Origin: an uncultured Emergencia sp.
GTDB taxonomy: Bacteria; Bacillota; Clostridia; Peptostreptococcales; Anaerovoracaceae
Reading direction: 5' to 3'
Length of the DNA stretch: 20,639 bases
Assembly (NCBI GenBank): GCA_902476665.1
Contig: CABSEO010000005.1
Coordinates: 1-20,639 of the forward strand
A program made the translations under genes and the position numbers. The notes under the pieces are model-generated. The model saw only the letters and a list, made by a program, of their open reading frames with translations. It ran no database searches and was not told the origin of the DNA. This document shows, in pieces, positions 15,394 through 20,639 of the stretch. Every line of letters starts with the position of its first letter. Within the stretch, counting starts at the first letter, position 1.

Positions 15394-16464
15394 TTATTCT
15401 CCCAGTTTGTGTGCTTTTTCTTCTCCGCATAGAACTCTGTGAATACCTTTTGCCAAAGCTTCCATTTCATAAGTTCCAGGGATGACTTCAACAGGTGCAA
15501 TATAACTGATTCTCTTTTTCATTTCCTCGGTCAGATATTCAGAATAGGCCATACCTCCTGTCAGAATGATTTTATCTACCTGCCCGTTTACAATTGGAGC
15601 CAGACTTCCAATATCCTTAGAAAGCTGTAAAATCATAGCATTAATAATAATTCTGGCAGAAGGATCTGTTTCCGCCATCTTTTCTGCATCGCGCAGATCA
15701 TTCACTCCAAGGTAAGCAATCAGACCACCCTGTCCCTTCAGTTTTTTCTGCACTTCCTTTTCTGTCAGACCACTTCTGAAACAGAACTTTACCAGCTCTC
15801 TGCAGGGAACACCGCCTGAACGCTCCGGTGAAAAGCCGCCCTCGTCGTCACCGACAAAGTCAATCACTTTTCCGCCTTTTATCAGATTGGAGGTAACGCC
15901 GCCGCCCAGATGGCAGACAATGTAAGTGGTATTCTGAAGACTTACACCATCCCTTCTGGCCTGCTCAATACTGACAGCACGGCTGTTGAGCACATGGGTA
16001 AGAAATGGTTTGTGAATCTCCGGAACTCCGGTATATGTAAAAATAGGATCAGGCACACCACAGCCGCAGACTGCGTCATAAACATATCCATGAATTCCTG
16101 TTCCTGCCTCTTCAGCAATTTCATAGGCAATCACCGGAGACAAATTGGCCGGATGTGGAATCGGAGAATTTCTGGATGCATCAGCAAAGGCTTTATCAGC
16201 CAGATATGCACCACTTTCAAGCTGTCCTACCACTCCGCCTCTTGCTGCAATGCCGGAAAGATCTGCAGGAGTCAGATTCTGACTCTTCAAATAATCAAGC
16301 ACCGCCGTTTTTCTGAAATTCATCTGATCATTAATTTCCGGGTACTGTTTCAGTTCATCTGCGGTATGATCAATACTCTGGGAATGAAGTTCTTTTTCTC
16401 CATCATAAATGGCCACTTTCGTAGAAGTTGAACCCGGATTGATGACTAAAATGTATTCTGCCAT
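15394..16464 (-). CDS. buk: Butyrate kinase (possibly branched-chain acyl kinase)
   Basis: This 356-residue cytoplasmic acetokinase-family enzyme converts butyryl-phosphate (or a branched acyl-phosphate) plus ADP to the acid plus ATP. It shows the phosphate-binding NPGSTSTK at residues 9-16, ARGGVVGQLESGAY, HPANLSPVIAYEIA, the adenosine-binding HLGGGVTSNLI, GDDEGGFSPERSGGVP, and ILTGGMAYSE. The length is normal for Buk. It is the second gene of the ptb-buk pair. A GAGGAG ribosome site, 6 bases from the ATG, lies inside the ancestral 3' end of ptb. Because ptb now stops about 80 bases earlier, translational coupling to ptb is probably weakened. Isobutyrate, 2-methylbutyrate or isovalerate kinase activity is equally possible given the 2-oxoacid oxidoreductase in the region. 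Confidence 0.93.
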   Translation of the reverse strand: MAEYILVINPGSTSTKVAIYDGEKELHSQSIDHTADELKQYPEINDQMNFRKTAVLDYLKSQNLTPADLSGIAARGGVVGQLESGAYLADKAFADASRNSPIPHPANLSPVIAYEIAEEAGTGIHGYVYDAVCGCGVPDPIFTYTGVPEIHKPFLTHVLNSRAVSIEQARRDGVSLQNTTYIVCHLGGGVTSNLIKGGKVIDFVGDDEGGFSPERSGGVPCRELVKFCFRSGLTEKEVQKKLKGQGGLIAYLGVNDLRDAEKMAETDPSARIIINAMILQLSKDIGSLAPIVNGQVDKIILTGGMAYSEYLTEEMKKRISYIAPVEVIPGTYEMEALAKGIHRVLCGEEKAHKLGE

Positions 16465-16467
16465 GAT

Positions 16468-16566
16468 TTACTCCTCTCCTTTCACGCAAGCTGCGGCCAG
16501 CAGCAGCGACTGACGTTTTTCTTTCTCTGTTGCACCTCTGGAAGTCAATGCGATAGGAGCCTTTGC
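16468..16566 (-). pseudogene. ptb: Out-of-frame remnant of the ptb C-terminus
   Basis: Read in the frame beginning at 16566, the minus strand encodes AKAPIALTSRGATEKEK and onward to ACVKGEE, then TAA at 16470-16468. This is the conserved C-terminal end of phosphate butyryltransferase, where homologues carry VGAKAPIVLTSRA and then a final helix. It has no start or ribosome site of its own and directly adjoins the residue where the open ptb frame departs from the family (after SAGADMAGL). The tail frame shows no internal stops and ends 3 bases before the buk ATG, as an intact ptb would. The damage is therefore confined to one point. Confidence 0.85.
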
Positions 16567-17369
16567 AGACCTGCCATATCGGCACCCGCAGAAAAGAGCA
16601 GCGCTTTCCCCAGAATATTTCCGCACGGCATGTTAGGAACCACCAGAATATCCGCATCTCCAACCAGTTCGCTGTCAAAACCCTTCTTATGCGCTGATTC
16701 TTTGCTCATTAGAATATCGTAAGAAAGAGGGCCCTCTATAATACAGTTCTTAATCTCTCCTCGCCTGCACATTTCTGTCAAATCTGCTGCATCTACTGTT
16801 TCCGGCTGCTTCGGATTTACCTTTTCAATTGCAGCCAGTACTCCTACCTTCGGCATATCGTAACCCATATTCCGCAAATTCTCCACTGCATTTTCGATGA
16901 TCTCTCTCTTCTGTTCCAGCGTCGGATACAGTACCATTCCACTGTCTGTCAGCACAATCAGCTTATGGTAATTTGGAATCTTAAGAAAGGCAAGATGGCT
17001 CATCAGCTTGCCGGTTCTAAGTCCATTTTCCTCCTTTACAACAGCTTTCAGCAGAATTCCTGTATCAATTTTTCCCTTTAATATAAAGTCAGCTTTACCG
17101 TCCCGAATACATTCGCAGGTTTTCTGCGCCGCCTCTTCCAGTGTAGCTGCATGAATAATGGGACAATCATCCATATCGCTTCCAAAAGCTTTAATTTCTT
17201 CTTTAATCAGAGATTCATCACCTACCAGAACCGCATCGATAAGACCTTCCTTACGGCATGCATTGACAGCTGTCAATGCTGATTTATCCTGTGCTGCAGA
17301 AACCACCACCGTCTTCTTTGTCGCAGCGTGAAAAGACTTCTCTAATTCATCAAAATCTTTAAATACCAT
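16545..17369 (-). CDS. ptb: Phosphate butyryltransferase, frameshifted near the C-terminus
   Basis: This enzyme of the Pta/Ptb family converts butyryl-CoA (or a branched acyl-CoA) and phosphate to acyl-phosphate and CoA. The first 264 or so residues are normal: ADFILKGKIDTGILLKAV, the MSHLAF segment, LTDSGMVLYPTLEQK, IEGPLSYD, and PNMPCGNILGKALLFSAGADMAGL. After that Leu the frame reads QRLLSH and stops, while homologues continue with VVGAKAPIVLTSR. That tail exists in another frame at 16566-16468, so about 10 bases appear to have been lost. The missing TSR segment probably aligns with the catalytic Ser-Arg of phosphotransacetylases, so activity is doubtful. The start is ATG 17369, with GGAGG 8 bases upstream; a GTG at 17384 is less likely. 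This may be a true strain mutation or a sequence error. Confidence 0.88.
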   Translation of the reverse strand: MVFKDFDELEKSFHAATKKTVVVSAAQDKSALTAVNACRKEGLIDAVLVGDESLIKEEIKAFGSDMDDCPIIHAATLEEAAQKTCECIRDGKADFILKGKIDTGILLKAVVKEENGLRTGKLMSHLAFLKIPNYHKLIVLTDSGMVLYPTLEQKREIIENAVENLRNMGYDMPKVGVLAAIEKVNPKQPETVDAADLTEMCRRGEIKNCIIEGPLSYDILMSKESAHKKGFDSELVGDADILVVPNMPCGNILGKALLFSAGADMAGLQRLLSH

Positions 17370-17405
17370 TGCTCCTACCTCCACTTTTACATGTAATATA
17401 TTTTA

Positions 17406-17434
17406 AGGATATCATGTTTATCTGCTGCGGTCAA
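17406..17434 (-). promoter_or_regulatory. Probable sigma-A promoter of ptb-buk
   Basis: On the minus strand, TTGACC (17434-17429), a 17-base spacer and TATCCT (17411-17406) resemble a housekeeping promoter with a strong -35. The predicted leader to ATG 17369 is about 30 bases. It lies 39 bases from the -35 of the divergent regulator promoter. Confidence 0.65.
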
Positions 17435-17473
17435 ATTTTTTTTCAGACCACCTGACTTTTTGTTTGAAAAATC

Positions 17474-17502
17474 TTGCGAAGAAAAAGAAAAATTGCTATA
17501 AT
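17474..17502 (+). promoter_or_regulatory. Sigma-A promoter of the YheO-type regulator gene
   Basis: TTGCGA (17474-17479), a 17-base spacer and TATAAT (17497-17502) form a good promoter. The predicted leader to ATG 17555 is about 45 bases and ends with a GGGAGG ribosome site at 17543-17548. Confidence 0.72.
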
Positions 17503-17554
17503 GACTATAGCTCTTTATCAAGCTAAATAATTATGTATTACCGGGAGGCTGTCT

Positions 17555-18217
17555 ATGGTCAATAACTTAAATCAACTAAAGCAGATTGCCGATCTGATCG
17601 CCGCTCAATTCGGTCCGGCGACAGAGGTTGTAGTGCACGATTTCACAGGAGAGCTGGATCATACCATTGTGTATATTGTCAACGGCCATGTGACCGGCCG
17701 AACCATAGGTGATGCACCAACCCAGTCTTTTCTCAAATATATGAATGTGAACCACCAGCGCAAAGCAATAGAAAAAGTTCGGCATGTGTCCCATTTGCCT
17801 GACGGTCGGATTATTCGTTCTTCCACTGCTAATTTCTTTGATGAAGACGGAACGCTCAACAGTTCTTTATGCATCAATCAGGATATTTCGGATCTGGTAG
17901 CACTGGAAAGTGCTGTAAAAGGTCTTTCTGATGCCGGCTACTTTGAAACCAACATGCTGACAAATTATAACGAATTTGATGTGCAGCCATCTTCCATCCA
18001 CGGCATGATGGACAATATCATCACAGAAGGTCTGGCGACTATCGGTACACCTCCTGACAAGATGAACAAGGAAGCAAAGATCAAGCTGCTTCGATTCCTC
18101 GATGAGCGGGGTGTATTTCTGATTCAGAAATCGGGCCAGAAAGTCTGCGAACTTCTGGGAATCTCCAAGTTTACACTGTACAATTATCTGGAAGAGGCAA
18201 GAGGAAAAGAGAAATAA
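17555..18217 (+). CDS. YheO/DauR-family transcriptional regulator (PAS-like plus HTH)
   Basis: This 220-residue protein has the two-part YheO architecture. The N-terminal PAS-like sensor domain (about 5-115) is recognisable by GPATEVVVHDF, IGDAPTQSFL and RSSTANFFDEDGTLNSSLCINQDIS. The C-terminal helix-turn-helix (about 155-215) contains VCELLGISKFTLYNYLEEAR. Members are cytoplasmic one-component regulators; DauR, for example, controls D-arginine use. This gene diverges from ptb-buk across a 185-base gap that carries promoters in both directions, so control of ptb-buk is a reasonable inference, though unproven. The start ATG is supported by GGGAGG 6 bases upstream, and a strong terminator follows the gene. 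Confidence 0.9.
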   Translation: MVNNLNQLKQIADLIAAQFGPATEVVVHDFTGELDHTIVYIVNGHVTGRTIGDAPTQSFLKYMNVNHQRKAIEKVRHVSHLPDGRIIRSSTANFFDEDGTLNSSLCINQDISDLVALESAVKGLSDAGYFETNMLTNYNEFDVQPSSIHGMMDNIITEGLATIGTPPDKMNKEAKIKLLRFLDERGVFLIQKSGQKVCELLGISKFTLYNYLEEARGKEK

Positions 18218-18232
18218 AAAATCGGCCTGTAT

Positions 18233-18268
18233 GCACCCGCAGAAAAGATTTCTGCGGGTGCTCTTTTT
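18233..18268 (+). terminator. Terminator of the YheO-type regulator gene
   Basis: A perfect 13-bp stem pairs GCACCCGCAGAAA (18233-18245) with TTTCTGCGGGTGC (18249-18261) around a 3-base loop, followed by TCTTTTT. It is GC-rich and lies 15 bases after the stop codon. Confidence 0.9.
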
Positions 18269-18333
18269 ATAGTTTACAAAATACAGCCTGTCTCGCCGGC
18301 ATACTTCCTGCTCCGGCAATCTGTCATCACAGC

Positions 18334-20175
18334 TTATCCCTGATACCACTGCGCCTGTGCCCGATACATCTTTGCATAATATCCATCCAGTTTTATCAGT
18401 TCATCGTGAGTTCCGTCCTCCACAATTCTCCCCTCATGAAAAACCAGAATCCGGTCTACCATGCGAGTGATACCCAGCCTGTGAGAAATAAGCAGTGTTG
18501 TTTTTCCTGATGTCATTTCAGCAAAATTCCGGTACAGTGCAGCTTCCGCCATGGGGTCCAGGGCCGCTGTAGGTTCATCTAGAATCATCAGACGAGTGCC
18601 CTTTCTGTAGAGAGCCCTTGCAAGCGCAACACGCTGCCACTGTCCACCCGATAAATTATTTCCAGTCTTGCTGAACTGACCGATCTCTTCATCAAGACCA
18701 TCAGGCTGCTGTGCAACCAGATCGGCAATGTTTGCTTCCTGCAGCAGCCGGGTGAGCAATGCCTCATCTGAACTTATCTCCATTTCAGAAGCCTGTATAT
18801 TCTCTCGAATCGTCCCTTCATAATGACAAAAATCCTGAAACACCACTGCTGTCGATCTGCGGATTTTTCCAACAGCATCTCCCTTGAGTTCTTGTCCGCT
18901 GATTCTGATGGTACCTGTATCCGGCTCGTAAAATCCCATGAGCAGATTGATAAAAGTTGACTTTCCGCTGCCGTTTTCTCCGACTATGGCAATTCGCTGT
19001 CCGTCGGGAATCTCCACAGAAAGATCATCGATGACCTTTCTTTCAGTTCCGGGATAAGCAAAGGATACATGCGAAAAGTGCAGGGACACAGAGGAATATC
19101 CCTCAGGGGTTTCTTTTCCCTCTTCGCCGGCGTCCATCTTTCCTTCTTTGCCCAGATCCTGCAGATCAAAGAAATCCTTCATATAGGAAATATTCTGTCC
19201 GAATTCCATTAAAGAAATCAACAGTCCGCTGAGCAGATTCTGCAGTTTTCCGGTCAGGTTCAGCACCAGCATGAACACCCCCGCACCTGCTGCAGGATGG
19301 ATGTAAATCTGCCTGCCAACCAGAATCAGAATCACAAGGTAAACCGCATTTCTGAGGATATCCGCAGTCATGTTATAGGCTACATGCTTTTTCGTCAGCG
19401 CATCCTTCTTTTCTATATATTCTTTTGCCGTCTTTTTCCATTCCTTCTTCAGATACGGATAGGCTTTGAAATGACGAATGTCTTTCATGGCTTCCGGTCT
19501 GGTGCAGGTTATGAACTGCATAATCGCACTGTCACCTTCCAGCATCCACTTGGTCCGGAAATGATAGGTTTCATCACTCTGCAGCCAGGAAAGCACTGCC
19601 GCCGGGATACAGGTAAGAAAGATTATCGCAACCACCAGGCCACTGACACGAAACAGTTCCAGAGAAACGCTGACTATGGCAATGAGTCTCTGCACATTGA
19701 GCAGCAGATCCTGCATACTTCTGGCAGTGTATTCCCCTGCGTATTCCTCCACGAAGGTCAGTTTCTGGAGGAAATCATCGTTGTTTTCAATATAGTGAAA
19801 CTTTACATAGCATTTGCACTCTGTAATGGCACGATCCACAAACCTCTCCGTTCTTGTCGTGTCCACACGAAGCATGGCCTGACTCAGACTGTCAAACAGA
19901 GCCTGCACCAGATAAAGACTGATGAGCATAGTAAACAGGGAAATGATTTCCCGCAGTTCTCCGCTCATTTCAGTATCTCTCACCCAGCGGTACAGCTCGT
20001 TGGTCAGCGTTTCCAGACAGCGGGCGCTGATAACCGGAAGAAATGCGGCAAAACAGCCTATTACATTGATCAGAAGTGAATCCCATCGTTTTACCCGCAG
20101 GCTGACTGCAAGAGCGCTGCGAAGAACCTTCTGCCCTTCCCGAAAAGACAGTCTGTCCTTTCCTTTATCTTTCAT
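18334..20175 (-). CDS. ABC transporter, permease-ATPase half-transporter (exporter type)
   Basis: This 613-residue protein joins an N-terminal transmembrane domain (about residues 30-330, with hydrophobic helices such as VIGCFAAFLPVI and VVAIIFLTCIPAAVL) to a C-terminal nucleotide-binding domain. In the latter are Walker A GENGSGKS, the Q-loop VFQDFCHYEGTIREN, the signature LSGGQWQRVALARAL, Walker B LMILDEPTAALDP and the H-loop ISHR. All catalytic motifs are intact, so it should hydrolyse ATP. It resembles exporters of peptides, lipids or drugs; the substrate is unknown. The start ATG 20175 overlaps the upstream exporter gene by 11 bases and has AAGGTG 6 bases before it; longer frames to 20229 lack this support. 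The pair probably forms a heterodimer. Confidence 0.9.
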   Translation of the reverse strand: MKDKGKDRLSFREGQKVLRSALAVSLRVKRWDSLLINVIGCFAAFLPVISARCLETLTNELYRWVRDTEMSGELREIISLFTMLISLYLVQALFDSLSQAMLRVDTTRTERFVDRAITECKCYVKFHYIENNDDFLQKLTFVEEYAGEYTARSMQDLLLNVQRLIAIVSVSLELFRVSGLVVAIIFLTCIPAAVLSWLQSDETYHFRTKWMLEGDSAIMQFITCTRPEAMKDIRHFKAYPYLKKEWKKTAKEYIEKKDALTKKHVAYNMTADILRNAVYLVILILVGRQIYIHPAAGAGVFMLVLNLTGKLQNLLSGLLISLMEFGQNISYMKDFFDLQDLGKEGKMDAGEEGKETPEGYSSVSLHFSHVSFAYPGTERKVIDDLSVEIPDGQRIAIVGENGSGKSTFINLLMGFYEPDTGTIRISGQELKGDAVGKIRRSTAVVFQDFCHYEGTIRENIQASEMEISSDEALLTRLLQEANIADLVAQQPDGLDEEIGQFSKTGNNLSGGQWQRVALARALYRKGTRLMILDEPTAALDPMAEAALYRNFAEMTSGKTTLLISHRLGITRMVDRILVFHEGRIVEDGTHDELIKLDGYYAKMYRAQAQWYQG

Positions 20176-20639
20176 CGGTTTCACCTTCTTTCTGATACCA
20201 TGATGCCTGCTGCCGATACATGGCTGCATACATGCCGTTTTCCCTCATCAGTTCTTCATGAGTGCCATCTTCAGTGAGCCTGCCGTTCTCCATGACCAGA
20301 ATCCTGTCTGCCAGCTGCGCAAAGCCGATACGGTGGCTGATGAGAATGGCCGTACTGTTTCCCAGATTCTCTTTAATCTGCTCGAACTGCCTCAGTTCCG
20401 CAACAGGATCCAGTGCAGATGCCGGTTCATCAAGAATCAGAATATCATGGTATCCCATGGAGGCTCTGGCAATTCCAATCTTCTGCCGCTCGCCGCCGGA
20501 AAGTTCTATTCCTTCCGGATAAACCTCTTTTCGCAGAAGAGTATCCATTTTTTTCGGCAGCCTGTCTACCATTTTTTCCGCGCCGGCCTTAACGATTGCT
20601 TCAGCGGCCATTTCCCGGTTATCTATATAATCCACATTA
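20165..20639 (-). CDS. ABC transporter, exporter-type half-transporter (partial, 5' end off window)
   Basis: Only the C-terminal 157 residues of this protein are in the window; the frame is open to the right edge and its start lies beyond it. The visible part is the second half of a nucleotide-binding domain: the signature ELSGGERQKIGIARAS, Walker B ILILDEPASALDPVAE, the H-loop ISHR, and a C-terminal tail YAAMYRQQASWYQKEG. The downstream partner ends with a very similar tail (YAKMYRAQAQWYQG), so the two genes are paralogues that probably arose by duplication. Their coding regions overlap by 11 bases, consistent with translational coupling and a heterodimeric exporter. Confidence 0.88.
   Translation of the reverse strand, partial: NVDYIDNREMAAEAIVKAGAEKMVDRLPKKMDTLLRKEVYPEGIELSGGERQKIGIARASMGYHDILILDEPASALDPVAELRQFEQIKENLGNSTAILISHRIGFAQLADRILVMENGRLTEDGTHEELMRENGMYAAMYRQQASWYQKEGETDER

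Noticed and set aside
16545..16570. Programmed ribosomal frameshifting as explanation for the split ptb
   Set aside because: No slippery heptamer, internal ribosome-like stimulator or pseudoknot is apparent, and codons for V-V-G are missing as well as one base, which frameshifting cannot restore.
16403..16678. Minus-strand frame of about 90 codons spanning the ptb/buk junction
   Set aside because: It is the third frame over ptb and buk and encodes neither the Ptb body nor its displaced tail.
17385..17554. Sigma-54 promoter for ptb-buk, as in some Firmicutes branched-chain operons
   Set aside because: No TGGC-N8-TGC[AT]-type element was found; a sigma-A-like promoter fits better.
19297..20079. 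Long plus-strand open frame opposite the exporter transmembrane domain
   Set aside because: Antisense shadow of an ABC half-transporter with all motifs intact; no ribosome site or family features.
1..20639. Mobile elements, CRISPR arrays, tRNA/rRNA genes or riboswitches
   Set aside because: No transposase, integrase, regularly spaced repeats, cloverleaf-like or long structured leader sequences were recognised; all intergenic gaps are under 200 bases.

Overview
The window looks like a chromosomal segment of an anaerobic, amino-acid- and peptide-fermenting member of the Clostridia (Firmicutes). The evidence is ferredoxin-dependent 2-oxoacid oxidation, a Ptb/Buk substrate-level phosphorylation pair, strong AGGAGG-type ribosome sites, consensus sigma-A promoters, and protein sequences of clostridial character. 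I cannot name the species. There are no tRNA or rRNA genes, insertion sequences, phage genes or CRISPR arrays, and coding density is high with no gene-free stretch above 300 bases.

Layout, left to right. (1) At 1-1726 (minus) is a 2-oxoacid:ferredoxin oxidoreductase operon in the order ferredoxin-like subunit, alpha subunit, TPP-binding beta subunit; the beta gene is cut by the left edge. Upstream in the same direction (1840-2538) is an unassigned P-loop ATPase with a strong promoter of its own. (2) At 2761-9415 (minus) is an oligopeptide ABC importer operon: lipoprotein binding protein, two permeases, two ATPases, then an M29 aminopeptidase whose start codon abuts the last transporter stop codon. 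A perfect stem-loop sits between the binding-protein gene and the rest. An IclR-family regulator (9579-10370, plus) diverges from it, with two back-to-back consensus promoters between them. (3) At 10499-13713 (minus) is a three-gene operon: YkvI-like membrane transporter, short-chain dehydrogenase lacking the catalytic tyrosine, and an ACC-synthase-like PLP aminotransferase. (4) At 13871-15232 (minus) is a large HTH protein with an unrecognised C-terminal part. (5) At 15394-17369 (minus) are phosphate butyryltransferase (ptb) and butyrate kinase (buk), with a divergent YheO/DauR-type regulator (17555-18217, plus). (6) At 18334-20639 (minus) are two overlapping ABC exporter half-transporter genes, the upstream one cut by the right edge.

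Read together, groups 1, 2, 3 and 5 suggest a peptide-to-acid route. Peptides are imported and hydrolysed, amino acids are transaminated, the 2-oxoacids are oxidised to acyl-CoA with reduction of ferredoxin, and Ptb/Buk turn acyl-CoA into a short-chain or branched acid plus ATP. This is inference from gene content and proximity.

The most notable sequence-level observation is that ptb is frameshifted close to its 3' end. The conserved C-terminal tail, including the segment expected to carry an active-site Ser-Arg pair, is present but in another reading frame. The event is best explained by a deletion of about 10 nucleotides. Several start codons were set from ribosome-site spacing, including two TTG starts (the OppD-type ATPase and the IclR regulator).
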